Below, piece by piece: positions 18,508 to 28,402 of a stretch of DNA of 64,000 bases. Source of the stretch: Hyphomicrobiales bacterium (GTDB lineage: Bacteria > Pseudomonadota > Alphaproteobacteria > Rhizobiales > Beijerinckiaceae); assembly GCA_025351165.1 (NCBI GenBank), contig JANXWK010000007.1, positions 1 to 64,000 of the forward strand, written 5' to 3'. The position numbers and the translations under genes are program-made. Numbering within the stretch: position 1 is the stretch's first letter; each line of letters begins with the position of its first letter. The notes beneath the pieces are model-generated. The model was not told the DNA's origin. It saw only the letters and a program-made list of their open reading frames with translations, and did no database searches.

Positions 18508-19208
18508 TGAATAATGCACTTGTGCTTTTTTCAGGCGGGCAGGATTCAACCACCTGTCTTGCCTATGCTCTGCAAAACTTTTCATACGTGGAAACGCTAG
18601 GCTTTGATTATGGACAACGACACGTAATTGAGCTGGATCAACGCGCTATTTTGCGCACAAAAATAAGTGCACTTAAACCTGAATGGGCAGCAAGGCTGGG
18701 ACAGGATCATACACTGGATCTGAGCATTCTTGGTAAAATTTCTGACACGGCACTTACAAGCGAAATGGACATCAAGTTTAACGAAGCTGGTCTGCCAAAT
18801 ACATTTGTACCGGGGCGCAACCTAATGTTTTTGACATTTGCTGCTGCCCTTGCCTATCGTCGCCATGTTACACACATTATTGGTGGCATGTGCGAAACTG
18901 ATTTTTCCGGATACCCTGACTGTCGTGATGATACAATTAAAGCTATGCAGATCGCAATTAATCTGGGAATGGACCAACGCTTTATACTGCACACACCTCT
19001 CATGTTTTTGAATAAATCCGATACCTGGCAGATGGCAGAAGATATAGGAGGTCATGCACTCATCAATATTATCCAGAGCGATACACATACATGCTATTTG
19101 GGTGAGCGCGGCGCCCTGCATGACTGGGGATATGGTTGTGGTAAATGCCCTGCCTGTAAATTAAGGTCTGAAGGGTGGTTAATGTATAAAAATAAATTGC
19201 CAGCTTAG
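18507..19208 (+). CDS. queC: 7-Cyano-7-deazaguanine (preQ0) synthase
   Basis: QueC converts 7-carboxy-7-deazaguanine to preQ0 with ATP and ammonia, on the way to queuosine in tRNA. It has the PP-loop [16 protein letters not shown] at residues 7-22 and the C-terminal zinc cysteines in CGYGKCPAC-type spacing ([15 protein letters not shown]). 233 residues. Its start overlaps the folK stop (TAATG). Finding it at the end of a folate operon fits the shared GTP-derived pterin chemistry, though this coupling is inferred. The stop codon lies inside a perfect hairpin shared with the convergent neighbour. Confidence 0.95.
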   Translation: MNNALVLFSGGQDSTTCLAYALQNFSYVETLGFDYGQRHVIELDQRAILRTKISALKPEWAARLGQDHTLDLSILGKISDTALTSEMDIKFNEAGLPNTFVPGRNLMFLTFAAALAYRRHVTHIIGGMCETDFSGYPDCRDDTIKAMQIAINLGMDQRFILHTPLMFLNKSDTWQMAEDIGGHALINIIQSDTHTCYLGERGALHDWGYGCGKCPACKLRSEGWLMYKNKLPA

Positions 19209-19223
19209 GTGATAAGCTGGCAA
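19185..19223 (-). terminator. Intrinsic terminator of the ComEA-like gene
   Basis: An 11-bp perfect stem, TTGCCAGCTTA (19197-19207) with TAAGCTGGCAA (19213-19223), and a 5-nt loop. Read on the minus strand it is followed by TTTATTTTTATA, a good U-tract, so it ends the transcript from 19692. The convergent queC stop lies in the loop side; for plus-strand transcription the hairpin has no U-tract. Confidence 0.75.
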
Positions 19224-19245
19224 CTTAAGTTCAAACCATTAAATA

Positions 19246-19692
19246 CTAAAAAGATACTTTTTCTTTGATGGCAGATTCTGCGTTGGCTGGAATAATGTTA
19301 CGTGATGTAAAATCTGTCCAATCCTTGAATTTGCCCTTGGCACGTGCCTCAATTATCAACTTTGCACGAGCTGGGCCAACTTGAGGCAGCCCGTCAAGCT
19401 GTTCAGCAGTTGCTGTATTCAGGTTAACCGAAGCGGTTTTAGCTACTGTAGCAGGTGCAACAGCTTTTACCGCTGGCGCTACAACAACGGGTGCAGGTGT
19501 TACTGCAACAGATGCTTTAGCAGAGGGTGCTGCGGGGACAATTGGAGCAACAGGCGCGGCCATTGGCGGCTTTGGAGCAGTGGGGGCAACTGGTGCCGCC
19601 ATCTGGGCAAATCCGCTGGATGCTGTTGCAAGCACTAAGGCGAAAGCAGCAGAAATATTTTTTATTGAGGATGCAGATTTAGCAAAAGACAT
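19246..19692 (-). CDS. ComEA-like helix-hairpin-helix exported protein
   Basis: 148 residues. A signal peptide (about 1-29, ending SSGFA) and an Ala/Pro-rich linker (30-95) precede a C-terminal helix-hairpin-helix DNA-binding domain: LNTATAEQLDGLPQVGPARAKLIIEARAKGKF. This is the ComEA/T2SK-type HhH arrangement; ComEA binds incoming DNA in the periplasm during natural transformation. No other competence gene is nearby, so a role in DNA uptake is inference from the family. Confidence 0.85.
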   Translation of the reverse strand: MSFAKSASSIKNISAAFALVLATASSGFAQMAAPVAPTAPKPPMAAPVAPIVPAAPSAKASVAVTPAPVVVAPAVKAVAPATVAKTASVNLNTATAEQLDGLPQVGPARAKLIIEARAKGKFKDWTDFTSRNIIPANAESAIKEKVSF

Positions 19693-19839
19693 GATATTAC
19701 CCCACCGTTAAATTTATTTTGTCTGGCTGGTTATACTTTGCAAATCCAGCTGACATAAAATATCTAGCAGCCTGATTATGAATGGTAATGGAATGATGTG
19801 TTATTTTTTGTTCAGCCAACTGTTGACGTAAGTCATAAA

Positions 19840-19854
19840 GAACAGATACAAAAC
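19840..19854. promoter_or_regulatory. Possible LexA (SOS) box upstream of uvrA
   Basis: GAACAGATACAAAAC fits GAAC-N7-AAAC, one base off the alphaproteobacterial LexA site GAAC-N7-GAAC (GTTC-N7-GTTC on the other strand). It lies about 30 nt before the uvrA ATG, where a repressor site would act. uvrA is an SOS gene in many alphaproteobacteria. One mismatch in so short a motif means it could be chance. Confidence 0.35.
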
Positions 19855-19884
19855 ATTCTTAAATTATGAAAAGATTACCCACAA

Positions 19885-22839
19885 ATGAGCAAACCCAAGA
19901 ATTCACTTCACAAAGAGCATGAAATCGACCGTTTATTCAATGAGGCGCCTAACCGCTTTGAAGGTCAACGTGTTATTTCTGTGCGCGGGGCAAGGGTGCA
20001 CAATCTCAAGAATGTTGATCTGACCATACCGCGCGATAAACTTGTTGTATTTACTGGCCTCTCTGGCTCGGGCAAATCGTCGCTGGCCTTTGATACAATT
20101 TATGCTGAGGGCCAGCGCCGTTATGTGGAAAGCCTTTCGGCTTATGCCCGTCAATTTCTGGAAATGATGGAAAAACCAGATGTTGACCAGATTGATGGAC
20201 TCTCACCAGCCATATCCATTGAGCAAAAAACTACATCGAAAAATCCACGTTCAACTGTTGGCACCGTAACTGAAATTTATGATTACATGCGCCTGCTTTG
20301 GGCACGCGTGGGTGTACCATATTCGCCTGCTACAGGCCTGCCAATTGAAAGCCAGACCACCAGCCAAATGGTGGATAAGGTGCTGGCTTTACCTGAAAAA
20401 ACAAGACTTTTTTTGCTCGCTCCTGTGGTGCGGGGCCGTAAAGGTGAATACCGTAAAGAACTGGCTGAATTTTTAAAACGTGGCTTTCAACGTGTTAAAA
20501 TCGATGGCAAGTTCTATGACATAGCTGATGTGCCGGCCCTTGATAAAAAACTGAAACATGACATTGATGTTGTTGTTGACCGTATTGTGGTAAAAGACGA
20601 TATCCGGACGCGTCTTGCTGAAAGCTTTGAAACTGCTGTTGATTTGGCAGATGGCATAGTCATTACCGAATATGCTGATGAAAAAGACGAAAACAACGTG
20701 GCCAAACGTATTGTTTTTTCATCCAAATTTGCATGCCCCGTATCAGGTTTTACAATATCTGAAATTGAACCTCGACTATTCTCATTCAATAATCCTTTTG
20801 GGGCCTGCCCAAAATGTGGCGGTATTGGTCATGAAATGACAATTGATGCTGATATGGTTGTACCTGACCAATCACGCAGCCTAGCCAAAGGTGCACTTGT
20901 ACCCTGGTCAAAAACCAATAGTCCTTTTTACACCCAGACATTAGAGGCTTTAGCAAAACATTTTGGCTTTTCTCTAAATGTAGCGTTCAGTAATCTCAAT
21001 GCTGAGGCTAAAAATCTTATTTTATATGGTACAGGCAAAGAAGATGTCGCATTTTCCTATGATGACGGGTTACGCGCATACAAGGTTACAAAACCTTTTG
21101 AAGGTGTAGTGCGCAATCTTGAGCGTCGTTTTAAGGAAACTGAAAGCGATTCTGCTCGTGATGAAATAAGTTCGTACATGAGTGCAACTCCATGCGCAGC
21201 CTGTGAGGGCTATCGCCTGAAACCTGAGGCGCTGGCGGTTAAAATAGCAGATTGCCATATTGGTCAGGTTTCACAATTATCAGTGCAGAACGCGTATGAC
21301 TGGTTTGATACGCTGCACGAAAAACTCAGTTCCAAACAGAACGAAATAGCTGTTCGAATCTTAAAAGAGATACGTGACCGTTTACGGTTTTTAATTGATG
21401 TTGGGCTGGTATATTTAACCCTTGCACGTAATTCTGGTACATTATCTGGGGGGGAAAGCCAACGTATTAGGCTTGCGAGCCAGATTGGTTCTGGTTTGAC
21501 AGGTGTCCTTTATGTGTTGGATGAACCTTCAATTGGCCTGCACCAGAAAGATAATGAGCGTTTACTGGAAACACTGAAACGCCTGCGTGATCTTGGCAAT
21601 ACTGTGATTGTGGTTGAGCACGATGAAGATGCAATCATGCTGGCAGATTATCTTGTAGATATTGGCCCTGGTGCTGGTGTCCATGGCGGGCAAATTGTTG
21701 CAGAGGGTACTCCGCAAGAGGTCATGAACAACCCTGATTCTCTTACGGGGAAATATTTGACTGGTGAGTTATGCGTAAAAATACCAGTAAAACGGCGTAA
21801 AGGCGTTGAAAATAAAAAACTTCGTATTACTGGCGCACGTGGCAATAATCTACAAAATATTACTGCAGAATTTCCCCTTGGCACATTTATATGCGTAACT
21901 GGTGTTTCTGGTGGGGGGAAATCCACACTGGTTGTGGATACGCTTTATAAATCAGTTGCCAGAAAACTGAACGGCGCCGCAGAGCACCCTGCTCCTTTTG
22001 AGCTTATCGAAGGTCTGGAATTTTTAGATAAGGTCATTGATATTGATCAGTCCCCCATTGGCCGTACACCACGTTCAAACCCTGCAACATATACAGGGGC
22101 TTTCACGCCAATACGTGAGTGGTTTGCTCAACTTCCTGAAGCAAAAGCCAGAGGCTATCAGCCTGGACGTTTTTCATTCAATGTGAAAGGTGGGCGTTGT
22201 GAGGCCTGTCAGGGTGATGGTGTCATCAAAATTGAGATGCATTTTTTGCCAGATGTTTATGTAACATGCGATGTATGCAAAGGTCGCCGATATGAGCGAG
22301 AAACACTTGAAGTAAAATATCGTGACAAGTCTATAGCTGATGTGCTGGACATGAGCGTGGAAGAAGCAGCTAATTTATTTAAGGCTGTGCCATCCATTCG
22401 TGATAAAATGGAGACCCTCAAGCGTGTTGGTCTTTCTTACATCAAGGTTGGTCAGCAGGCCACTACACTTTCAGGCGGGGAAGCACAGCGCGTAAAGCTT
22501 TCAAAAGAACTTTCAAAACGCGCTACTGGTCGCACACTTTACATATTGGACGAGCCAACGACCGGTTTACATTTCCATGACGTTGTAAAACTGCTTGAGG
22601 TACTGCACGAACTGGTGGATGCAGGCAACACTGTCGTTGTTATTGAGCATAATCTGGAAGTGATCAAAACCGCTGACTGGATAATTGATATTGGACCCAA
22701 TGGTGGCGATGGCGGCGGGCAGATTGTCGGCACTGGTACGCCAGAAGATATTTCCAGGATACCTGCAAGTCATACAGGATATTTCCTGAAAGGTGTGCTC
22801 GGGCGCAAAAAGTTCAAGATCAAGGCAGCTGCTGAGTAA
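19885..22839 (+). CDS. uvrA: Excinuclease ABC subunit A
   Basis: UvrA recognises DNA damage and loads UvrB in nucleotide excision repair. Across 984 residues it has two ABC ATPase halves: Walker [14 protein letters not shown] near 58-70 and [13 protein letters not shown] near 673-685. The ABC signatures [12 protein letters not shown] and [11 protein letters not shown] are present, as are zinc cysteines [10 protein letters not shown] and the [18 protein letters not shown] pair. The length is slightly above E. coli UvrA (940), mostly from a longer N-terminus. Followed by a strong terminator. Confidence 0.98.
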   Translation: MSKPKNSLHKEHEIDRLFNEAPNRFEGQRVISVRGARVHNLKNVDLTIPRDKLVVFTGLSGSGKSSLAFDTIYAEGQRRYVESLSAYARQFLEMMEKPDVDQIDGLSPAISIEQKTTSKNPRSTVGTVTEIYDYMRLLWARVGVPYSPATGLPIESQTTSQMVDKVLALPEKTRLFLLAPVVRGRKGEYRKELAEFLKRGFQRVKIDGKFYDIADVPALDKKLKHDIDVVVDRIVVKDDIRTRLAESFETAVDLADGIVITEYADEKDENNVAKRIVFSSKFACPVSGFTISEIEPRLFSFNNPFGACPKCGGIGHEMTIDADMVVPDQSRSLAKGALVPWSKTNSPFYTQTLEALAKHFGFSLNVAFSNLNAEAKNLILYGTGKEDVAFSYDDGLRAYKVTKPFEGVVRNLERRFKETESDSARDEISSYMSATPCAACEGYRLKPEALAVKIADCHIGQVSQLSVQNAYDWFDTLHEKLSSKQNEIAVRILKEIRDRLRFLIDVGLVYLTLARNSGTLSGGESQRIRLASQIGSGLTGVLYVLDEPSIGLHQKDNERLLETLKRLRDLGNTVIVVEHDEDAIMLADYLVDIGPGAGVHGGQIVAEGTPQEVMNNPDSLTGKYLTGELCVKIPVKRRKGVENKKLRITGARGNNLQNITAEFPLGTFICVTGVSGGGKSTLVVDTLYKSVARKLNGAAEHPAPFELIEGLEFLDKVIDIDQSPIGRTPRSNPATYTGAFTPIREWFAQLPEAKARGYQPGRFSFNVKGGRCEACQGDGVIKIEMHFLPDVYVTCDVCKGRRYERETLEVKYRDKSIADVLDMSVEEAANLFKAVPSIRDKMETLKRVGLSYIKVGQQATTLSGGEAQRVKLSKELSKRATGRTLYILDEPTTGLHFHDVVKLLEVLHELVDAGNTVVVIEHNLEVIKTADWIIDIGPNGGDGGGQIVGTGTPEDISRIPASHTGYFLKGVLGRKKFKIKAAAE

Positions 22840-22852
22840 GCAGTTTGCAAAC

Positions 22853-22880
22853 AAAAAGGGACCTAAGAGCCCCTTTTTTA
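22853..22880 (+). terminator. Terminator between uvrA and popZ
   Basis: AAAAAGGG (22853-22860) pairs with CCCTTTTT (22871-22878) across a 10-nt loop, followed by more T. Both flanks are A/T runs, so it can work for uvrA on plus and for popZ on minus. Confidence 0.7.
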
Positions 22881-22901
22881 TTCTGTAGGATATTTAAAGC
22901 T

Positions 22902-22931
22902 TTATCGTCAGCCTCTTTATCGTCCGCCTCT
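22902..22931. repeat. 15-bp tandem duplication at the popZ stop codon
   Basis: Two adjacent 15-nt units differing at one base: 22902-22916 and 22917-22931. The second holds the last four codons and stop of popZ (R-G-G-R-stop on the minus strand); the first repeats the same block downstream of the stop. This looks like a small replication-slippage duplication with no effect on the protein. Confidence 0.7.
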
Positions 22932-23534
22932 TGCAACACGTTCAATCTCAGCGCGTACAAGGCGCTCAACTATTGTTGGAAGATTATTATCGAGCCAAGA
23001 TTTAAGCATTGGATGAAGCATGTCTTTCACAACATCATCAAGTGTGCGGGCGTTTTGACTAAGTACAGTATGAGCTAAACTGCCAAATGAATTAGATACT
23101 AGTTTATCTGTTTCGCCAGTTATCAATGGGGCATTGTAGGATGCCTGCTCAAATGCATTTAAAGATACTGGTATGTGAGCAGGCTCTGATGTTTGTTTAG
23201 TTACTGAATTTTCCATACCAGTTTTAGCAGCTACTTCCATAACGGACACTATATTAGGCATGGAGAGCTCAAACACATCTTCTTCAGGCTCAACATTGAC
23301 AGTAACGGGGACAACTTGTGCCTCTTTTGCTAGCTGTGGAGCAACTGGTTCTGCAGGAGTAATGCGTTGCACTTGTAAAGACTGCTGTGCAACAGGTTCA
23401 GGCTTTTGGGCTACAGCGACAGGTGCTGGTGCGGGCGAAGCTGGCTGCTGATCATCTGAAATAATTCTACGTATGGATGCTAGAATTTCTTCCATTGATG
23501 GTTCGGATGTTTTTTGCTCAGCTGTTGCCGACAT
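22917..23534 (-). CDS. popZ: Cell-pole organising protein PopZ (DUF2497)
   Basis: PopZ forms a polar matrix that anchors the chromosome centromere and cell-cycle regulators in alphaproteobacteria. The sequence has the diagnostic N-terminal helix PSMEEILASIRRIISDD, a Pro/Ala/Glu-rich disordered middle, and the C-terminal oligomerisation helices (LDDVVKDMLHPMLKSWLDNNLPTIVERLVRAEIERVARG). ATG 23534 is about 8 nt from GGGT; an ATG at 23540 adds two residues. The pcm-tolC-popZ order is conserved, but valS, often next, is replaced by uvrA. Confidence 0.93.
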   Translation of the reverse strand: MSATAEQKTSEPSMEEILASIRRIISDDQQPASPAPAPVAVAQKPEPVAQQSLQVQRITPAEPVAPQLAKEAQVVPVTVNVEPEEDVFELSMPNIVSVMEVAAKTGMENSVTKQTSEPAHIPVSLNAFEQASYNAPLITGETDKLVSNSFGSLAHTVLSQNARTLDDVVKDMLHPMLKSWLDNNLPTIVERLVRAEIERVARGGR

Positions 23535-23708
23535 AATCATTACCCACTACTTAACTAGATTATTTAACATAAGCCAACCACTTAAGATATGTTTGATTCG
23601 CTTTGTTACTACATAAAAACAGTATTTCATGAGTTTAGTTGAACGCAATACTTAACTGATAATTTACATGGTAAAACAACAAAAGCAGTTGTGCAAAACC
23701 TGTTTAAG

Positions 23709-25148
23709 TTATTTTCCGTCTGGAGTGCGAAGACCTATCCATTTATCTTTGATCTGATCGTAGTGGACTTTTGGATTATATATGCCAACTTTAAGCGTTA
23801 AAGATTCAGCATCAAGTCGACCTATTGACGATAAAACGTTGTAAGAATTTACTACACGGTCTCTCTGCGCGGAAATGAACGAAACACGTGCATTGATAAG
23901 CTCCTGCTGGGCGTTAAGCACATCCAATGTGGTACGCTGACCAACTTTTGCTTCTTCGCGCACGCCGTTCAAAGCAATTTCAGCGGCCCGCACCTGGGCT
24001 TGCGTGGACAATATCTGTGCCTTGGAAGCTTCCAGCTGACCTACTGACTGAACAACAGCAGCGCGCACAGTATCACGCTGAATGTCAACACTAATCTGTG
24101 TTTGACCCAAGGTTTCCTTAGCCTGCCGGACACGCGAATAAACGGCTCCGCCTTCATAGATTGGTACAGTGAGGCGGGCAACAACAGAAGCTGCATAGCC
24201 TATTGTGCCGTCGGAATTTGCAGCCCATCTGTTCTGCACATTGCCCTGCACTGACAGGTTAGGATATAGATCACTTTCTGCAATTTTAACCTGAAGCAGC
24301 TGAGCATCTACGCCATGCAAAGCGCCTAAAATAGCAGGATGCTCTGACTGCGCAATCTGAAGTGCCGATTCAAGCTTGGCTGGAAGTATTTTTTCAACAG
24401 ACTTGCCAGGAGCAAGCTGTTTTGGCTCATCGCCCACCTGCTGACGATAAACTGCAAGACTTGATTTTAGATTGGCCTGTGCCAAGATTGCGTCTGATCT
24501 TGCAGCAGCTACACGAGACTGTGCCTGAGCAGTATCAGTGCGTGTTACCTCACCGACTTTAAAACGGTCATTTGTCTGCCGAAGCTGTTCGTCCAATACA
24601 TCAACATTGCTGCGTTTTAAATTTAGTATTGCCGTATCACGCAGCACGTTCATGTAGGCTGTGGCGCCATTCAGCAATGTTGTCTGTTCTGTATTGCGTA
24701 AAGTCTGTCTTGCACCCAGAATCTGCGATTCTGCTGCCCTGGTGGAGTTTTCTGTCTTGTTACCATTCCATAAAGTTTGTGTAACGGTTGCCCCTGCACC
24801 ACGTGGCTGATAAAATTCGCTGTATCTGCTTTTGCCAACAGATGAAACTGACTTTCCATCACTTTGTGTAAGTCCCACATCACCTGACAAGCTTATTGTT
24901 GGACGCCCTAATGCTTTTGCCTGGGGTACATTTTCGTCTATGGCGCGAGTGTTTGCCCTTTGTGCATTGAGTGTTGGATTTAGCCCGTAAGCCTTTGTTA
25001 AAGCACCTTCCAGGGTTTCAGCAATTACGCTGGCGGAATCGTGAATCATGTATGATGACGCTAGAGCGAAACCACAAGCAATTTGTCTACATCGTACAAT
25101 ATTCAACGCACTATCCAAGCAATTCATCATTTTTCTCACGCTAACCAT
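23709..25148 (-). CDS. tolC: TolC family outer-membrane channel protein
   Basis: TolC forms the trimeric outer-membrane exit duct for type I secretion and drug efflux. About 479 residues with a signal sequence, then ETLEGALTKAYGLNPTLNAQRA, the usual outer-membrane efflux start. Two internally repeated helical halves follow (NDRFKVGEVTRTDTAQAQSRVA and VREEAKVGQRTTLDVLNAQQEL). ATG 25148 is chosen over an upstream TTG at 25166. It follows pcm by about 20 nt. Its inner-membrane partner transporters are not in the window. Confidence 0.92.
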   Translation of the reverse strand: MVSVRKMMNCLDSALNIVRCRQIACGFALASSYMIHDSASVIAETLEGALTKAYGLNPTLNAQRANTRAIDENVPQAKALGRPTISLSGDVGLTQSDGKSVSSVGKSRYSEFYQPRGAGATVTQTLWNGNKTENSTRAAESQILGARQTLRNTEQTTLLNGATAYMNVLRDTAILNLKRSNVDVLDEQLRQTNDRFKVGEVTRTDTAQAQSRVAAARSDAILAQANLKSSLAVYRQQVGDEPKQLAPGKSVEKILPAKLESALQIAQSEHPAILGALHGVDAQLLQVKIAESDLYPNLSVQGNVQNRWAANSDGTIGYAASVVARLTVPIYEGGAVYSRVRQAKETLGQTQISVDIQRDTVRAAVVQSVGQLEASKAQILSTQAQVRAAEIALNGVREEAKVGQRTTLDVLNAQQELINARVSFISAQRDRVVNSYNVLSSIGRLDAESLTLKVGIYNPKVHYDQIKDKWIGLRTPDGK

Positions 25149-25167
25149 ATTTTTACCATACTGCAAA

Positions 25168-25821
25168 CTAAAAGGTAAATTCGAGGGGTTTTGTAAAAGA
25201 TTTAAGGCTTACTGCTGAACCATCGAAAATGCGCATTGCTGTGAAATGCCCAGAATTATTTCTGTAAATAACAGCACGACCAGACCTGCCTGAACCTTGT
25301 ATGCACCCTAAACATCCGCCATCTGCAAGCTGCTTCAAAAGCAAAGTAGGTTCTGTTTCAATAGCGCCATTTATGAAAATAACATTGAATGGCGCACCCA
25401 ATTTTGCCCCCGCCGATATGGAACCTGTTTCCACAACAACATTTTCCAAGCCCAGATTTTTAAAGTTCTGGTCTGCTTTTGCGCTTAATTCCACATCATC
25501 TTCCAATGCAATTACATCAGCAGCCATGGACGCAAAAACTGCAGCTGAGTACCCTGTGCCACCAGCAATATCCAGTACGCGATCTGTTTTTTGTACGCCC
25601 ATAGCCTGGAGTAAACGCCCAAATACCATTGGTGTCATTAATTCACGATTGTTTCCAATTGGCAGTGCTCTATCAAGATAGGCAAAAGCGCTCATATCTG
25701 CAGGCACAAAAAGCTCCCGCGGCATAGCACCCATGGCCTCCAGAGTATTATAGTCCAGCACATCATAAGTGCGTAGTTGATTTTCAATCATGGTCAAGCG
25801 GGCGCTGGTAAAATCAATCAT
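25168..25821 (-). CDS. pcm: Protein-L-isoaspartate O-methyltransferase family protein
   Basis: A 217-residue SAM-dependent methyltransferase of the PCMT family, which in other species repairs isoaspartyl residues. Seen: FTSARLTMIENQLRTYDV at the start, the RALPIGNNRELMTPMVFGRLLQAM substrate region and the SAM loop VLDIAGGTGYSAAVFA. The alphaproteobacterial TolC-linked branch differs from E. coli Pcm in these motifs, so repair activity is not certain. ATG 25821 gives the family-typical start; an in-frame TTG at 25848 would add nine residues. Confidence 0.85.
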   Translation of the reverse strand: MIDFTSARLTMIENQLRTYDVLDYNTLEAMGAMPRELFVPADMSAFAYLDRALPIGNNRELMTPMVFGRLLQAMGVQKTDRVLDIAGGTGYSAAVFASMAADVIALEDDVELSAKADQNFKNLGLENVVVETGSISAGAKLGAPFNVIFINGAIETEPTLLLKQLADGGCLGCIQGSGRSGRAVIYRNNSGHFTAMRIFDGSAVSLKSFTKPLEFTF

Positions 25822-26011
25822 GGCAACAGGATCACTTTTCTGATTCAATTTATTTACAATTCTTTATTGTGTGGGCACGAATAAGGCAAGATCATCGTAA
25901 ATATTAACAAAATCTTAACATACAGATAAAGTTGTTAATTTTTATGTGCAGCGATGCTTGTATACAACATGTCCATGCTTGAAAAGTAGGACGTAAATAG
26001 ATTGCAAGTAA

Positions 26012-27052
26012 ATGCGCAACGTGACAAAAGACATTAAATTGAATTTAGTTAAGGCAAAGCTATTGAAAACCCCTCGCGACACATCAAAACGCCCATCTTA
26101 CGGACGCTCTTCGTTTAAACAAGATGCACCAGCGGCCCGTTCAGGCTGGTCTCCTACAGAGAATAATGCTGGAGCAAAGCCTTATGTTAAGCAAGATCGT
26201 CCTCAGCAAGACTGGACAAGGACAGCTGATGGAGAGACTGGCATTCGTAAAGGCAAGGACGACTGGAAACTTAAAAGTCCACGCAAAAAATTTCGAGTGG
26301 GCGCTAAAGTACCCTATGGCAAAAGCGAGAGTGAAAACATTGATGGCCTAAACCTTCTTTACGGCATTCATTCAGTGAGTGCTGCTTTGCGCAACCCTGC
26401 ACGCAAGTTCAAAAATCTGTTCGCTACAGAAAACGGTGCAGTTCGGTTGGCGGAAGACGGAGAGCTGCCAATTGAAGCAACAATTGTAACAGCGGACATT
26501 ATCAGCAAACGCCTTAGCCCAGATGCTGTGCACCAAGGTGTGTTGTTGGAGGTTGAGCCGCTTGAACCATTGCCTTTGAGCAAAATTCCAATGGATGCAA
26601 TTGTGCTTGCGCTTGATCAAGTAACAGATCCGCACAATGTGGGCGCTATTTTGCGTTCCTGTGCAGCGTTTAATGTAGCGGCTTTGATTATAACGGACAG
26701 GCATAGCCCAGAGGTTACAGGGGTTTTGGCAAAAGCCGCCTCTGGCGCACTTGAGCATGTACCGTTTGCAACTGTGCGCAATTTATCTACGGCATTGGAC
26801 ACACTTAAAGAACGTGGATTTATGTGTGTGGGGTTGGACTCTGAAGCGCCAGTTGCTATTAGTGAAGCCAAAATACAAGCCCCGCTTGTGCTAGTTATGG
26901 GCGCGGAAGGCAAAGGCCTGCGCCAAAAAACACGTGAAACCTGTACGGATCTGGTGCGCTTAGATATGCCAGGGGCCATTAAAAGCCTCAACGTGTCCAA
27001 CGCGGCAGCAATTGCGTTATATGCTGTGACAAGTGGGTTGCAAAATAAATAA
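26012..27052 (+). CDS. rlmB: 23S rRNA 2'-O-ribose methyltransferase, TrmH/RlmB (SpoU) family
   Basis: A SpoU-type SAM methyltransferase, most likely methylating G2251 of 23S rRNA. The basic, low-complexity N-terminus (1-105) is followed by the substrate-binding domain (GLNLLYGIHSVSAALRNPARK). The trefoil-knot catalytic domain has motifs ALDQVTDPHNVGAILRSCAAF, LVMGAEGKGLRQ and LDMPGAIKSLNVSNAAAIALY. 346 residues, the extra N-terminus being common in alphaproteobacteria. Divergent from pcm; no tRNA gene lies in the gap. Confidence 0.93.
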   Translation: MRNVTKDIKLNLVKAKLLKTPRDTSKRPSYGRSSFKQDAPAARSGWSPTENNAGAKPYVKQDRPQQDWTRTADGETGIRKGKDDWKLKSPRKKFRVGAKVPYGKSESENIDGLNLLYGIHSVSAALRNPARKFKNLFATENGAVRLAEDGELPIEATIVTADIISKRLSPDAVHQGVLLEVEPLEPLPLSKIPMDAIVLALDQVTDPHNVGAILRSCAAFNVAALIITDRHSPEVTGVLAKAASGALEHVPFATVRNLSTALDTLKERGFMCVGLDSEAPVAISEAKIQAPLVLVMGAEGKGLRQKTRETCTDLVRLDMPGAIKSLNVSNAAAIALYAVTSGLQNK

Positions 27053-27061
27053 TATTAGATT

Positions 27062-28294
27062 TCACCGTCCCCTGCCCACAACAAATTTGGCAATGGCATC
27101 ACTTGCAGCATCTGTTAGTCTGCCCTGCCACTCTGGTGAATTTAAATCTTTTGCATCTTCTGCGCTTGATAAATATCCAAGCTCAAACAAAACCGATGGC
27201 ACATCTGGCGCTTTCAACACTTTAAAGCTTGCGTATCTATGGGGGTTTTTAGCAATCATTGTTAAACCCAGCGCCTGACAATCCTGAATTTTAGCCACCA
27301 GTACTTTGGCAAAATCAAGTGAGAATACCCGCGTTTCGCGCCGTGCCAGATCAAACAGAATATCAGATACTGTATCCTTATCATCCTGATCTGTAATACC
27401 AGCCAGCTGATCAACCTTGTTTTCTTTATCTGCAAGTTGCGCCGCACCTGCATCCGATGCTTTATCTGACAGCGTATAAATGGTTGCACCGCGTACATTT
27501 GGCTCATTATGCAGTGTATCTGCGTGAAGCGACACAAATAATGCCGCCGATTTTGTACGAGCCAGCTTTACACGATCTGACAGTTGCACAAAAATATCTG
27601 CCTCTCGCGTAAGTTCTACGCGTATTTTGCCTGTCGCCTCCAGTTTCGTTTTAAGCAGTTTGGCAATTTTAAGAACCAGATGCTTTTCCAACTCGCCATG
27701 AGGGCCAGATGCACCAGGGTCAATACCGCCATGGCCTGGATCCAGCACCACAAGTGGCAAATCATTTTTATTGAGTTCAGGAGTTTGTGCCTGCTCCAGA
27801 TTTGCATTTTTAACTGTACCCGTATAACGCGTGTTTGCCGCGCTTTCACGCGCAGCAAGAGCAAACATCTGGGCATCAACCCGCTTTATGGTTGTTACCA
27901 AACGCAGGCCGCCATTTGCTTGCAGCGTATCTGAGCGCTCAACCAAAGCAGGACCATCAAGATCAATAATAACACGTGAGAACCCAGCAATAAACAACCC
28001 ATAGCGAAAGGCTTTTACTGGGCCAGCTGCGCTTGGACCACTATTTTTTGAGGAAAAAATCACCTTTGGTAAATCCAGGATAAGCCTGGGTGGCTCGGCC
28101 TGAACTGATATTTCCATTGGCGTTTCATGTGGAAAATCTATGACGAGCGCGGCTTCATCTGCTGAAATGGATGTTAGATTTATACCTGTGGATATTATTG
28201 CATCGTCAAAATTCTTAGATTTTAACAGCGCTTTTGGTGCAGCAAAAATGATATTTGCCGCCAACACAACGCATAAAAAGCTTATAATCCGCAT
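27062..28294 (-). CDS. amiC: N-acetylmuramoyl-L-alanine amidase (AmiC-type)
   Basis: A periplasmic zinc amidase that cleaves septal peptidoglycan stem peptides. Signal peptide at 1-18 (MRIISFLCVVLAANIIFA), an AMIN domain at about 30-130 (LVIDFPHETPMEISVQAEPPRLILDLP), then the Amidase_3 domain. The latter has VVLDPGHGGIDPGASG, the second zinc ligand in FVSLHADTL, and the catalytic glutamate region SVLFELGYLSSAED. ATG 28294 gives the signal peptide; TTG at 28306 adds four residues. Converges on rlmB with a 9-nt gap. Confidence 0.94.
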   Translation of the reverse strand: MRIISFLCVVLAANIIFAAPKALLKSKNFDDAIISTGINLTSISADEAALVIDFPHETPMEISVQAEPPRLILDLPKVIFSSKNSGPSAAGPVKAFRYGLFIAGFSRVIIDLDGPALVERSDTLQANGGLRLVTTIKRVDAQMFALAARESAANTRYTGTVKNANLEQAQTPELNKNDLPLVVLDPGHGGIDPGASGPHGELEKHLVLKIAKLLKTKLEATGKIRVELTREADIFVQLSDRVKLARTKSAALFVSLHADTLHNEPNVRGATIYTLSDKASDAGAAQLADKENKVDQLAGITDQDDKDTVSDILFDLARRETRVFSLDFAKVLVAKIQDCQALGLTMIAKNPHRYASFKVLKAPDVPSVLFELGYLSSAEDAKDLNSPEWQGRLTDAASDAIAKFVVGRGR

Positions 28295-28402
28295 GAGGAC
28301 AAACAAGGCTTAACTCCACCTGTAGGCTGTCATTTAGCCTAGATGGGTTATGGTTAATAGAGGGTTCTAATTAATGTTAAAACTGTAATGCAACAGTAAA
28401 AA

